From positions 1-21,549 of the forward strand of contig JAEUQE010000154.1 of assembly GCA_016789785.1 (NCBI GenBank): a stretch of DNA of 21,549 bases, read 5' to 3'. The translations under genes were made by a program, and so were the position numbers. Source of the stretch: Bryobacterales bacterium (GTDB lineage: Bacteria > Acidobacteriota > Terriglobia > Bryobacterales > Bryobacteraceae). Below, piece by piece: positions 1-7,738 of the stretch. The notes beneath the pieces were generated by a model. It worked only from the letters and a program-made list of their open reading frames with translations. It was not told where the DNA came from and did no database searches. Each line of letters starts with the position of its first letter. Position 1 is the stretch's first letter.

Positions 1-112
1 GTCCGTTTCACCTGAGGGGCCGACATTGCTTTCTCCTGCGTTGGATGGGGAGGGCCGATCCGGGTTGGACCTGGGTCTCCACTTCCGATTGAATCATCCG
101 GGCGCGAGGCGG

Positions 113-363
113 GTGGATTGTGAATTCGGGAAGTTGTTGAGAAACCAATGTGATTTTGTTGTGGATTGGCTGGAAATGCGGAGTGGCGCCTCGCGAATCA
201 AACAGAAGAGCGCTGGTTCTCGATCGGATTGGCAAGCAATGGTGTGCCGATGCCGGTAGCCTACCTCTGGACCGGCGCTGGTGCCGGCGTTATCAAAATT
301 CGGCTCATCACCGCCCGCCGGGCGACAGCCACGGAAATTCGTTACTACACGGAAAGCCAGTGA
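113..363 (+). pseudogene. Decayed BrnT-type toxin (frameshifted or N-terminally truncated)
   Basis: The C-terminal half reads like a BrnT ribonuclease toxin: an EERWFSIG strand, then a strand ending in IRLITARRAT and a final EIRYY helix (codons from about 166 to the TGA at 361-363), which matches the family's usual ERW..IG and R.ISAR.A...E...Y pattern. The part corresponding to the N-terminal half is in a different frame: from the GTG at 113 the reading DCEFGKLLRNQ..DFVVDW loosely resembles the BrnT start, but lacks the usual KHG motif. The C-terminal frame has a stop at 151-153, so a single full-length product needs a frameshift near 155-166. A 65-residue product from the TTG at 166 would lack about a third of the family length of roughly 90. 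It sits directly upstream of a matching antitoxin, the normal brnT-brnA order. I infer a dead or dying toxin. A divergent intact small protein is less likely. Confidence 0.5.
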
Positions 364-374
364 TCAACCAACCC

Positions 375-602
375 ATGGGTGAAGAAATGGCGCAAGAAAT
401 GCCGGCGGAAATCGACTTCAGCAAGGCCACCAGAGGCCGTCATCATATTCCCGCAGAGGCGGCTGTCTTCCTGCCCGCTTCGATCGAGCGAAGTGTTTGG
501 GAGTATTTTTCAGACAAGGCCGAACGCAAGGGTATTGGGCTTTCGCAACTGCTCACCGACGTTTTGAAGCGGGACATCGAAATCAACGAAGCGCTGAAAT
601 AG
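375..602 (+). CDS. BrnA-like / ribbon-helix-helix antitoxin
   Basis: A 75-residue protein. Its N-terminus carries EIDFSKATRGRHH, like the DFSKGKRG segment of BrnA-type antitoxins that lies over the toxin. Its C-terminal half (from about residue 30: FLPASIERSVWEYFSDKA, then LSQLLTDVLKRDIEI) has the strand-helix-helix pattern of MetJ/Arc/CopG-type DNA-binding domains. Such proteins neutralise the BrnT RNase and repress their own operon. The gene starts 11 nt after the toxin stop. The ATG at 375 or the ATG at 387 may be the true start; 387 has the purine-rich GGTGAAG before it, and 375 has no clear ribosome site. Since the upstream toxin appears broken, this may be an orphan antitoxin, perhaps kept because it neutralises a related toxin elsewhere. 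The family assignment rests on short motifs. Confidence 0.6.
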   Translation: MGEEMAQEMPAEIDFSKATRGRHHIPAEAAVFLPASIERSVWEYFSDKAERKGIGLSQLLTDVLKRDIEINEALK

Positions 603-801
603 CCCATGTTCCCGGTTGCGCGCTGGGCGGGAAGTGTCTGTGCCAAACGATGTTACGCAGGATCGGGCGTCATCGCTCCTGAGTAACGCCCACAGGGCCA
701 CGGAGATTGGGACTGCGCTCGCTCGCGTACCAGTCTATTGCCACCTGCGCCGTTGATCGTTCTTTATTCCTCAAGGACCGACCCAGGGGCTCATCGCCAT
801 G

Positions 802-1893
802 TCAACGCCGGGCTGGTCGATCTCCTGTAGACGCTTCCGTCCAGACATCCTGGATTGCCGAAATCACTGCGCCTGGGCACTCGAATTGAATAAGGTGACC
901 GCACCCGTTCAAGACGATATGCCGACCGCGGGTCGACATCTGCGCAAGTCCTCCCTGCAAAACATTGATCCACAGGTTCTTCAACTGGCTCTGAGTTTCG
1001 GGTGGTGTCAGTGGATCGGGACGAAACTTCATATTGCCTCCGGTCAGGACGACGAGCGGCCAGTTGCCGATTCCACCAGATGACCGCGCCTGTTCGCCAC
1101 TTTGGGTGGCTGAGGTCGTCTCGGCCTCGACGGTCTGGCGGGTCTTCGCCTGGCGATCCAGGTATCTGAACTCCTCCATCACGCTGCTAGACCACCCAAA
1201 CGGCGGAGGCGACGTATCGGGGTTCATCGCTGATCGCAGGCGATCAATTCCGAGATAGGACGAGAGCGGTTCGATGAAGGGCAGCATTCGCGCGCTCTGT
1301 TTTGCTCGCGCTTCGGCAGCAGCCCGTTGCGCTTTCGCTTCCGCAGAGATGATGCGATCGACTTGTTCCCGCTCGTCTTCGTGGCTAGCCTCGACCAGGA
1401 CCAGTCCCGCGACGTCTGCAGGGTATTCCCCAGCAAACACCCGCACGATGAAACCGCCAAACGAGGGGCCCACCAAGACGTACGGGCCGCCCTCGCCAGC
1501 CGCCTTGAGAAGCGCTTTGAGTTCCCTGGCAATCTGCAGTGCTGTCCGTGGTTTGCTGGCAGGCGCGCTCCCTCCATAGCCTGCGCGGTCATACGAACAC
1601 ACGCGCGCATACTTCGCGATCTCGGGCTGAACGCTGATCCAGCCCAACGAGGAGACGCCCAACCCGCTCTCGAGGATTACCGTGGGAGGAACCGAGCCCG
1701 TGCAGTTGAGATTGAGCACAAGACCTCCGCCGATATCGAAGGACTTCCCTCGTTGAGGAAACCGTTGCGTATCGTGTCTAGCTCCCAAGAACTCGTACGT
1801 GGCGCCGATCGCAACGGCCGCAGCAAGGGCGGTGGCCGCGATGAACAGCGCCCGGCCAAGCCTGCCGTTATGGTGGTGACGACGTGTACTCAT
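802..1893 (-). CDS. Membrane-anchored alpha/beta hydrolase
   Basis: A 363-residue alpha/beta hydrolase-fold protein. Residues 12-31 form one hydrophobic segment after a basic start (STRRHHHNGRLGR), so it is probably held at the membrane with its catalytic domain outside. Visible fold marks are the oxyanion-region ESGLG (75-79), YDRAGYG (101-107), the nucleophile elbow GPSFGG with Ser144, and the late GCGH with likely catalytic His333. The third catalytic residue is not obvious; an Asp/Glu after the VVLTGG strand is probable. A charged AKAQRAAAEARAKQ stretch (about 187-200) lies where a lid or cap would be. Substrate cannot be told; related proteins are esterases, lipases or lactonases. The frame stays open to a TTG at 1983, but the ATG at 1893 puts the membrane segment at the N-terminus and is preferred. 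It is transcribed away from the higBA-like pair. Confidence 0.8.
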   Translation of the reverse strand: MSTRRHHHNGRLGRALFIAATALAAAVAIGATYEFLGARHDTQRFPQRGKSFDIGGGLVLNLNCTGSVPPTVILESGLGVSSLGWISVQPEIAKYARVCSYDRAGYGGSAPASKPRTALQIARELKALLKAAGEGGPYVLVGPSFGGFIVRVFAGEYPADVAGLVLVEASHEDEREQVDRIISAEAKAQRAAAEARAKQSARMLPFIEPLSSYLGIDRLRSAMNPDTSPPPFGWSSSVMEEFRYLDRQAKTRQTVEAETTSATQSGEQARSSGGIGNWPLVVLTGGNMKFRPDPLTPPETQSQLKNLWINVLQGGLAQMSTRGRHIVLNGCGHLIQFECPGAVISAIQDVWTEASTGDRPARR

Positions 1894-1988
1894 GAACGAA
1901 CCGATGCTATCAAACTGTTCTCGTTCCGCCCTAGTCGTGTTTACCGGGCGACCGGGACTAGGCGCCAGTGAACTATCCGCCAATGGCG

Positions 1989-1994
1989 TACAAT
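1989..1994 (+). promoter_or_regulatory. Candidate -10 box (TACAAT) for the higBA-like operon, possibly leaderless
   Basis: TACAAT matches the -10 consensus at five of six positions and lies 7 nt before the GTG start at 2002, so transcription would begin about at the start codon. No convincing -35 hexamer lies 16-18 nt upstream. The AAGGA at 1996-2000 is only 1 nt from the GTG, too close for normal ribosome binding, which fits a leaderless mRNA. Toxin-antitoxin promoters are usually autorepressed; no clear palindrome was seen here. Confidence 0.35.
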
Positions 1995-2001
1995 TAAGGA
2001 T

Positions 2002-2337
2002 GTGGAGCTGATCGAGACCTCGGTCTTCACGCGACAGATTACGGAACTCCTTAGCGACGACGAGTATCGGCGATTCCAGACCGAACTCGCGGCCAATCCA
2101 GCCATAGGGCCGGTCATTCGGGGAGGCGGCGGAATCCGGAAAGTTCGCGTGGCGGTCGGATCGCGAGGGAAGAGCGGCGGTGCGCGAGTGATCTACTACT
2201 GGGCAGTGCGAAGAAACTTGGTCCTTCTGCTGTATGCATTTCCTAAGAACGTCGCAGCGAACCTGACCGCCAAGCAGACAGCGCAGCTAGCAAAGGCCGT
2301 GAAAGAGGAGTTTGGAGATGAAGAACAACGGACTTGA
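2002..2337 (+). CDS. HigB/RelE-family toxin
   Basis: A 111-residue protein of the RelE/ParE fold, closest in pattern to HigB-type toxins, which cleave mRNA on the ribosome. Features seen: an N-terminal ETSVFTRQITELL helix, the helix DDEYRRFQTELAANP, the GGGGIRKVRVAVGSRGKSGGARVIYYW core (basic residues in R.....GKSGGARVIYY are typical), and the hydrophobic strand LVLLLYAFPKN followed by a C-terminal helix with many Lys and Gln. Start is the GTG at 2002, since upstream in-frame codons are few. Its last 20 nt overlap the antitoxin gene in another frame, giving toxin-first order as in higBA. The full length suggests it is functional, in contrast with the decayed pair at 113-602. Confidence 0.85.
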   Translation: MELIETSVFTRQITELLSDDEYRRFQTELAANPAIGPVIRGGGGIRKVRVAVGSRGKSGGARVIYYWAVRRNLVLLLYAFPKNVAANLTAKQTAQLAKAVKEEFGDEEQRT

Positions 2338-2626
2338 TGCGAAGACCTTCGGCGAGCTTCTTGCAAGCGTTCGGGAGGGCGGAGCGATCCTGCGTGGCCA
2401 GCATAAGCCCTCGCGCAGTTTCGTCGTCGAAGCATCCGCCGTGCGCGCAATCCGAGAACGGACGAGCCTTTCGCAATCGGAATTCGCCGATCTCATCGGA
2501 GTCAGCATCAAGACGCTGCAGAATTGGGAACAGGACCGCCGCCGCCCAACGGGTCCGGCCGCGGCCCTGTTGCAGATCATCGCGCATGAGCCACAACTCG
2601 CGCTGAAAGCGATTCATCGCGAATAG
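2318..2626 (+). CDS. HigA-like XRE-family antitoxin
   Basis: A 102-residue helix-turn-helix antitoxin. The C-terminal half is a Cro/C1-type domain: VRAIRERTSLSQSEFADLIG (about 44-63), VSIKTLQNWEQ recognition helix, RRRPTGPAAALL. Proteins of this kind bind the toxin through the N-terminal part and repress the operon through the HTH. The start is set by GAAAGAGGAG (2301-2310) 7 nt before the ATG at 2318; a TTG two codons earlier is less likely. The overlap with the toxin's 3' end implies translational coupling. Confidence 0.88.
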   Translation: MKNNGLDAKTFGELLASVREGGAILRGQHKPSRSFVVEASAVRAIRERTSLSQSEFADLIGVSIKTLQNWEQDRRRPTGPAAALLQIIAHEPQLALKAIHRE

Positions 2627-2803
2627 CCAGGCATCACGCCAGTGACAATCTGGAGCCGCTCTCCGAGCGATAAAGAACGACTAGTCGCGTTTGTGACGTT
2701 GAAATGGAACCCGGCTCGCCGCCGTACGGCCGGCCGGGAGCCCCGCTGGTACCGACCCGACGACCGGCCCAGTCTTCTGCCGAGCAAAACCGTTTATCGT
2801 GAT

Positions 2804-3172
2804 CTATCCTGGGGGCCCGTCCTCGACGATGTGGCATTGCGGAAGCAATTGCCGCAGGCGCTGTTTACCTGCTGTCGTGATCCGGGTCTTTCCGACGGCC
2901 AGCTCCCTAAGCGATTCGAATCGGGTAAGCAGGTCCACACTCTCATCGGTGATGCCGCAGTGAGTGAGCCAGAGCACTTCCAACCTACTCAATCTGGAGA
3001 TTTCGCGGAGGCCCCGATCTGTCACTCCCGGAGCGCAGACGTCGAGATGCCTTAACGAAGTCATTGTCGCAACCGCATTCATTCCGCGGTCGTTGATCCG
3101 GCCTCCTAGCCAAAGAATCTCTAGCGGCGCACCAGCCAAATGATGAACCCCTTCATCGGTCAATCCAGTCAT
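2804..3172 (-). CDS. Small leucine-rich-repeat protein (possible 5'-truncated remnant)
   Basis: About 122 residues made almost wholly of leucine-rich repeats of the internalin/F-box-like bacterial type: four or five units of the form LTDEGVHHLAG / LEILWLGGRINDRGM / LRHLDVCAPGVTDRGL / LEVLWLTHCGITDES / LRELAVGKTRITTAG. Such repeats bind proteins; no enzymatic domain or secretion signal is seen. The ATG at 3172 has a weak GGAA before it; a TTG lies at 3190. Repeat-like sequence (FNWLKLEIHM) continues upstream of both starts, inside the end of the HNH gene and in a different frame. This suggests a longer LRR gene that lost its 5' part when joined to the HNH gene, rather than an intact small protein. 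Confidence 0.6.
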   Translation of the reverse strand: MTGLTDEGVHHLAGAPLEILWLGGRINDRGMNAVATMTSLRHLDVCAPGVTDRGLREISRLSRLEVLWLTHCGITDESVDLLTRFESLRELAVGKTRITTAGKQRLRQLLPQCHIVEDGPPG

Positions 3173-3568
3173 ATGGATTTCCAACTTCAACCAGTTGAAG
3201 CCGGAGTCTCATTCGTTTGCCGTCGTTCAACGCAAGCACATTCACCGTCGCCCGCCCAATGGCCGAGAGACCTTCGATTAACGGTCCGTTCCATCGGAAA
3301 TGGTCATGCCAGGTCTCTCGACGCGGATGGAAAAGCACCGTGATCTCGCCGGTCTTTGGGTCGATCCCAGTCAGGTTCGGGCCTTTCTTGCGATTGCAGA
3401 AGTGGCACGCCAAGGCCAAGTTGCCGGGAGTATTGGCTGTGAGGTGTGGCGGGCGACGATGTGCTCAACATGGTGAGCACATTCGCAATGCTCTTGCCGT
3501 AACCGACAGTATTCACAGCGGTCTCCAGCCCGCGTGCGTACGCTCTGGCGAAGGGACTCGGTACTCAC
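3153..3568 (-). pseudogene. Frameshifted HNH endonuclease
   Basis: The first part, from a GTG at 3568, reads SLRQSVRTRAGDRCEYCRL, then HVEHIVARH: the first CxxC zinc pair and the catalytic His region of HNH nucleases. The rest is in another frame: NLALACHFCNRKKGPNL (conserved Asn and second zinc pair), GIDPKTGEITVLFHPRR, HFRWNGPLIEGLSAIGRATV. Together they cover the standard family from end to end, so one base is missing or two are extra between about 3430 and 3450. The GTG overlaps the upstream gene's TGA as GTGA, which points to former translational coupling. All zinc-binding and HNH residues survive on either side, so the break is recent, or it is a base error. The last codons run 20 nt into the LRR reading frame. 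Confidence 0.8.
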
Positions 3569-3810
3569 GCCGCCAACAGGCGCTTGGCTTTCAATCTCAG
3601 AATGGTGATCAAGTCCGCGCCGTCGATCAAAGCTTCATATTCGGCGTCTTCGTCCGGCGTAAGTTCTCCGTCGTTCGCGCGTTTCGCCAAGTAGTCGATG
3701 CGCGCCTGTACCGCTGGGGAAATCCGGAACTCCATGATTTGTCGCAGTGCGGATGGATCCAACGAAGACGCCAGTGGGTCCAAGAGGCCGTCCAAAGCGG
3801 CTGTACTCAT
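3565..3810 (-). CDS. Small conserved protein upstream of HNH endonuclease
   Basis: An 81-residue acidic, helical protein: LLDPLASSLDPSALRQIMEFR, then ARIDYLAKRANDGELTPDEDAEYEALID, then DLITILRLKAKRLLA. I know this pattern (AR.D.LA.RAN.G.LTPEE.AEYE..I...D..AILQ.KAR) from short ORFs directly upstream of HNH nucleases in many bacteria, where the pair looks antitoxin/immunity- or regulator-like, but the function is unknown to me. Its TGA is shared with the GTG of the HNH gene. Start ATG at 3810, preceded by GAGAT at very short distance, so initiation may be weak or the mRNA leader short. Confidence 0.7.
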   Translation of the reverse strand: MSTAALDGLLDPLASSLDPSALRQIMEFRISPAVQARIDYLAKRANDGELTPDEDAEYEALIDGADLITILRLKAKRLLAA

Positions 3811-4173
3811 ATCTCAACGTTAGCACCATCGGGGTATCGCCGGGACGCATCATGCGGAGCCGTTCACAGAGAGTCGGCGATAGCTCGCGGGATAAGTCGC
3901 GAAGTGTAGGCCGAAGGAGCTTCGCGTCCACATCAGGGCGCTACTGTCGTCTGTGAACATGCCGCCGCCCTCGGCACTTCAGTTCTTACTCGGCCACGTT
4001 CTCGATTCGAACCACGAAGCGCTACCTTCAATGATGGCTTGGGAGGCCAGCGGCCTGACGCTGCCGCGCGCCAGTTGACGGATTGCCGGCGGCGCGGCTG
4101 GGACCGGGCCGCCACATCAGACGATGGGACGTATCTCGTTCAAGTTGGCGAGCGATGGGAATCTACCCGCGCG
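3811..4173. other. Intergenic stretch without a recognisable gene
   Basis: About 360 nt between the small HNH-associated gene and the PhoD-like gene. Short ORFs run on both strands, but none has a recognisable domain, a ribosome site or a plausible neighbour. I see no tRNA, repeat array or clear terminator. It should hold the promoter of the minus-strand HNH pair near 3811-3850, but no good -10/-35 pair stands out. Confidence 0.5.
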
Positions 4174-6012
4174 CTAGGCGTGGATCGGCTCGGCGTAAAG
4201 CAGATCGCCGGTCAGCCCGTCGTAGTACTGAATCACGACGTGCGGCTTCGGATATGCCACCCAGCGCTGCTCGCCTTCCTTCAGTGGATTTGAGAAGACG
4301 TTGTTCACCTGCGCCACTGCGTAGACGGGCCAGCGGCGCAGTTTGTTCGGCACATCGTTGCGGTAAAACGTCGACCAGCGGATCTCGCACATGCGGCCGC
4401 GGGAATCGAAGGGGCCATTGGCCAGACGGTCGCCTTCACTGCGCGCGGGATGGTTCGCGGAGTTGTGCGGGCCGGAACAGAACTCCCACACTTTGTCCGT
4501 CACCTTCACCGCAAAGCTGTTATGCAGATCGCCCGTCATCACCACAACCGGCTTCTTCAAGCCCACCCAGTGATCGATGAGCATCTCACGTTCTTCCACA
4601 AAGGCGGTCCATGCATCGTCCTTGCCGGCGATCGGGCCTTCCGAGCCTGGGCTGCCAACATGCGGAATCATCAGGTTTACGCTCGATGCGAGGAAGAAGA
4701 AGCTGGCATCACTGGCCGACATGCTCTTCATGAGCCATTCCCGCTGCGCTTTCCCGATCATGGACAGACCCTTGCGATGCGGGTTCTTCGGGTCGTGCTG
4801 AGCCCGCAAGCTGCGCGTGTCGAGCAGATAGACTTCGACGTTGCCCACGCGGAACTTGCCATAGGAATGCCGGCCGATCGAGTAGCCGCTGGTTCCGTCC
4901 ATGCGCGCCTGCGGACTGATGCGCAGCCTGTTCTTATCGAGCACCTTGACGATGTCATAGACGCCTGCGTTCGGGTCGCCGTCGGAGTTGTCGAGCTTGG
5001 GATTGTCGACGCCCGCGAGTTGCCCGCCCCAATGCACGTGCAGATTGCTGAGCTGTTGCAGGTCGAGGTTGGTGAAGTCGGCCGCCTCATCGATCAGCAC
5101 ATCGCTTCCGGCTTTCAACTTGGCCTTGCCGAAATGCGCATGCTGGCTGGTGTGGAGCGGATTGCCGCCGGCAATGTAGTCGAACCAGCCGCGCATCGCG
5201 ATGTCGCGGAAGACCGCCCGCCTTGTGCGGATACCCGCGGTGCCTGTGCCATAGACGTCGTTCAGAATCTCGTGGTCATCCGGCGTGAAGTAACACGGCA
5301 CATCCTTGTGCCAGTTCGCCATGTTGACGCCGCGCTCAAGGAAGAACTTATAGTTCTCCCACACGCCAACAATGCTGGGCGCAAGCTTCACGATCTCAGG
5401 CGTGGCGCTTTCGGGGCAACCGGTCTGTTGGCGCCATTGCTCCACGGTGAACTCGCGCTTGTCTTCGTAAAGCCAGTCGCCGTTGAGAATCGAGAAGTGC
5501 ACCTTGTCGCGAAGCTTCTCATGCATCAGCTTGAACGCTGGCAGGCCCGGTCCCATGCCCTGATTCGGCTTCTGATTGTTGCAGGACCCGAACTCGAAAC
5601 GAAAGTTGAAGAGGCCATCCGGATTCAGATCGCCGCGATAGCCGTCCGCGCTGGGCAGCGTGCGAAACGAGCCGCTGTGCTCCTTCGAGCCACTGGATGC
5701 GGAACCGGGCAGCAGTTCGTAGTAGTAGCGAGTGTCGGGCTTCAGGCCGCTGATCTCGATCCATGCGCTGTTGTCGTGATCGAACGCCGTCGTTACTGGT
5801 GGAGACACCTGGTCGAGCTTGCCGCTGCTTACTCCATAGCGCACACGGAATTCCCCGGGTGCTGACGTGCGTCCCCAGATGTGGATCTCGCTTGCGCCGG
5901 CATGGCCAAGAATCGGGCCGTGCGTGATTCGCAGCGGCCCGGTCTGGCCGGCGGCGGGCATGCTCATCGCGGTGATCGCGGCTTTCGTCAGTTGGCGGCG
6001 GTTTAGTTTCAA
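4174..6012 (-). CDS. PhoD-like alkaline phosphatase/phosphodiesterase, Tat-exported
   Basis: A 612-residue metallophosphatase of the PhoD family, which removes phosphate from organic phosphoesters outside the cytoplasm. An N-terminal leader NRRQLTKAAITAM (4-16) has the twin-arginine pattern, followed by an Ala/Gly cleavage region. Residues about 27-118 form the fibronectin-like PhoD N-domain (IWGRTSAPGEFRVRYG, LKPDTRYYYEL). The catalytic domain shows FGSCNN (141-146), NGDWLYE (177-183), PDDHE (244-248), and GDLHNS (494-499), the metal-binding Asp, His and Asn positions of the family. Start is TTG 6012 with AGGAG 8 nt before it, so this is the likely start despite the codon. It lies 50 nt after the NADH dehydrogenase gene on the same strand, so it may be the last gene of that operon. 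Calcium/iron dependence is known for the family, not shown here. Confidence 0.88.
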   Translation of the reverse strand: MKLNRRQLTKAAITAMSMPAAGQTGPLRITHGPILGHAGASEIHIWGRTSAPGEFRVRYGVSSGKLDQVSPPVTTAFDHDNSAWIEISGLKPDTRYYYELLPGSASSGSKEHSGSFRTLPSADGYRGDLNPDGLFNFRFEFGSCNNQKPNQGMGPGLPAFKLMHEKLRDKVHFSILNGDWLYEDKREFTVEQWRQQTGCPESATPEIVKLAPSIVGVWENYKFFLERGVNMANWHKDVPCYFTPDDHEILNDVYGTGTAGIRTRRAVFRDIAMRGWFDYIAGGNPLHTSQHAHFGKAKLKAGSDVLIDEAADFTNLDLQQLSNLHVHWGGQLAGVDNPKLDNSDGDPNAGVYDIVKVLDKNRLRISPQARMDGTSGYSIGRHSYGKFRVGNVEVYLLDTRSLRAQHDPKNPHRKGLSMIGKAQREWLMKSMSASDASFFFLASSVNLMIPHVGSPGSEGPIAGKDDAWTAFVEEREMLIDHWVGLKKPVVVMTGDLHNSFAVKVTDKVWEFCSGPHNSANHPARSEGDRLANGPFDSRGRMCEIRWSTFYRNDVPNKLRRWPVYAVAQVNNVFSNPLKEGEQRWVAYPKPHVVIQYYDGLTGDLLYAEPIHA

Positions 6013-6062
6013 GTGCGCGGCTCCTGTGAGCTGAGTTTGTCAGAATCCGAGCGCCGGTGCAT

Positions 6063-7337
6063 CTACGATATGGAAGGATCCTTGGTGATCAGCCGTGCGC
6101 CGCGATTGAACGTGAAGTAGTGAAACGCCCACTGCACCAACACCAGCAGCCGGTTTTGAAATCCGACCAGATAGAGAATGTGCACGAAGACCCACGTGAA
6201 CCAGGCGAAGAAGCCGCTGAGTTGCAGGGAGCCGAAGTTGGCGACGGCGGATGCCCGGCCAATGGTGGCGAGTTCGCCTTTGTTCCAGTAGCGGAAGGCG
6301 GGCGCCTGCGGTTCGCCCTTGATGCGGCGAGCGATGCGTTCGGCGGCATACTGCCCCATTTGGACCGCGGCCGGACACACTCCCGGGACCATGGTGCCGT
6401 CGGGGTTCGGACAGTGGGCCATGTCGCCAAGCACGAAGATTTCGCGATGCCCTTTGAGTGTGAGATCGGGCTCCACTTTGATGCGGCCCGCGCGGTCGAG
6501 TTCCGCACCGGTCTGTTCCGCGAGAGATCGCGCCAGCGGGGATGCCTGCACGCCGGCGCCCCAGAATACAGTGCGGGCGGTGATGCGCTCCGTGCCTTTG
6601 CTGGTCTCGATGCTGACCCCTTCGGCATCAATGGCAGTCACCTTCACGCCGCAGCGAGTGCGCACGCCGAGCCGGATGAGCGCCTGCTCAGCGTGATAGG
6701 ACAGGCTTTCGGGATAGACCTGCAGGACCCGTGGCGAGAAATCGATCAACAGGATCTGCGACTCCTCGGTGCGGATGCGGCGGAAGTCGCCCTTCAGTGT
6801 CTCGTTCGCGATTTCGCCAAGAGCGCCTGCGAGTTCCACGCCCGTGGGTCCCGCGCCGACGATGACGAAGGTGAGCCAACGCCGCCGCACCTCGGGATCC
6901 TCTTCGCGTTCGGCCGCCTCGAAGGCGTAGAACATGCGCCGCCGGATATCGGTGGCATCCTCAATGGTCTTGAGGCTTGGAGCATGCTGCGCCCATTCGG
7001 GATGTCCGAAGTAACTTGGGACGGCGCCGGCCGCGACAATGAGCTGGTGGTAACGGATTGCCCGCTCGCCCATGAGTACCCGCTTGCCCGCGACGTCGAT
7101 ATCGTTGACCTCGCCCAGCAGCACCTGTGTATTCTTGTTCCGGCGCAGCACCCATCGCAAGGGGGCCGCGATATCGCCGGGGGACAAGCCTCCCGTCGCC
7201 ACCTGGTACAGCAGCGGCTGGAACAGGTGAAAGTTGCGCTTGTCGATGAGTGTTACGTGAACCGGGGCTTTTCCCAAAGCCTTCGCGGCGTACAGCCCCG
7301 CAAAACCGCCGCCTACGATGACGACTTCAGCATCCAC
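6063..7337 (-). CDS. ndh: Type II NADH dehydrogenase (NDH-2)
   Basis: A 424-residue single-subunit NADH:quinone oxidoreductase that passes electrons from NADH to quinone without pumping protons. The FAD-binding Rossmann motif VIVGGGFAG is at residues 6-14, the FQPLLYQVATGGLSPGDIA quinone/FAD segment at about 42-60, the second nucleotide site VIVGAGPTGVELAG in mid-protein, the third FAD contact FVLGDMAHC, and PAAVQMGQYAA nearby. The C-terminus (LVGFQNRLLVLVQWAFHYFTF) is the amphipathic membrane-binding region typical of NDH-2. The open frame runs upstream to 7763, but only this GTG at 7337 puts the first FAD motif at the normal position; the upstream part is the membrane-protein gene read in another frame. 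No strong ribosome site is visible, so translation is probably coupled to the upstream gene, which it overlaps by 25 nt. Confidence 0.93.
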   Translation of the reverse strand: MDAEVVIVGGGFAGLYAAKALGKAPVHVTLIDKRNFHLFQPLLYQVATGGLSPGDIAAPLRWVLRRNKNTQVLLGEVNDIDVAGKRVLMGERAIRYHQLIVAAGAVPSYFGHPEWAQHAPSLKTIEDATDIRRRMFYAFEAAEREEDPEVRRRWLTFVIVGAGPTGVELAGALGEIANETLKGDFRRIRTEESQILLIDFSPRVLQVYPESLSYHAEQALIRLGVRTRCGVKVTAIDAEGVSIETSKGTERITARTVFWGAGVQASPLARSLAEQTGAELDRAGRIKVEPDLTLKGHREIFVLGDMAHCPNPDGTMVPGVCPAAVQMGQYAAERIARRIKGEPQAPAFRYWNKGELATIGRASAVANFGSLQLSGFFAWFTWVFVHILYLVGFQNRLLVLVQWAFHYFTFNRGARLITKDPSIS

Positions 7338-7738
7338 AACACCAGGATCGCACGGACGGTCCAAAGAGCCGTACGGACCCAGTTGGTGGTGACCAGCCGC
7401 TGATGCGCCTCGGCGTCGAAGCCCTGCGCGAGGATGGTGTGTTGCGGCACCTGCAGCAGCCACGTGGAAGCCCAGATCAATGCCAGCAGGATCAGCCCCA
7501 GCCAGGCCGCACCAGCGAGGACACGCGGCGGAGGCGAGATCGCGAGTGCGAGCGCCGTGGCGATCTCGATCAGCATTGGCGGGCCTACCACGAGCGTCGT
7601 GTAGTTCGAATGGAGTTGCTCGTACTCGGCAAAGGCCGTGCGCCCGACTTTGGCCATCAGCGGATAGTGAACCACCTGCACGAACCAGATCAACCCGGTC
7701 ATGTAGAGTGTCGCGGCGGCATGGATCAGCAGAATCAT
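7313..7738 (-). CDS. Small four-helix membrane protein of unknown function
   Basis: A 141-residue integral membrane protein with about four membrane segments (roughly 2-25, 46-67, 72-93, 117-136). Recognisable features are TGLIWFVQVVHYPL near the start, HSNYTTLVVGPPM, and QGFDAEAHQRLVTTNWVRT between the last helices; this pattern recurs in uncharacterised bacterial membrane proteins. The conserved-looking His residues (HYPL, QLHSNY, PQHTIL) could bind heme or a metal, which would be speculative. It is tightly packed: its ATG forms ATGA with the protease stop, and its end overlaps ndh by 25 nt. This close link suggests co-translation, and perhaps a part in membrane redox or quinone processes. 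Confidence 0.75.
   Translation of the reverse strand: MILLIHAAATLYMTGLIWFVQVVHYPLMAKVGRTAFAEYEQLHSNYTTLVVGPPMLIEIATALALAISPPPRVLAGAAWLGLILLALIWASTWLLQVPQHTILAQGFDAEAHQRLVTTNWVRTALWTVRAILVLWMLKSSS

Noticed and set aside
660..693. Weak inverted repeat GGGCGT/ACGCCC after the BrnA-like gene as terminator
   Set aside because: The stem is 6 bp with a 15-nt or longer loop and no T-run; too weak to call.
3635..3931. 98-residue minus-strand ORF overlapping the HNH-associated small gene
   Set aside because: It overlaps a recognised small family in another frame and ends in arginine-rich low-complexity sequence; only one frame can be real and the 81-residue one fits.
4450..5865. 471-residue plus-strand frame opposite the PhoD-like gene
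   Set aside because: No recognisable family; the opposite strand carries a complete phosphatase with leader and ribosome site.
6057..7403. 448-residue plus-strand frame opposite ndh
   Set aside because: Antisense to a complete NDH-2 with all nucleotide-binding motifs.
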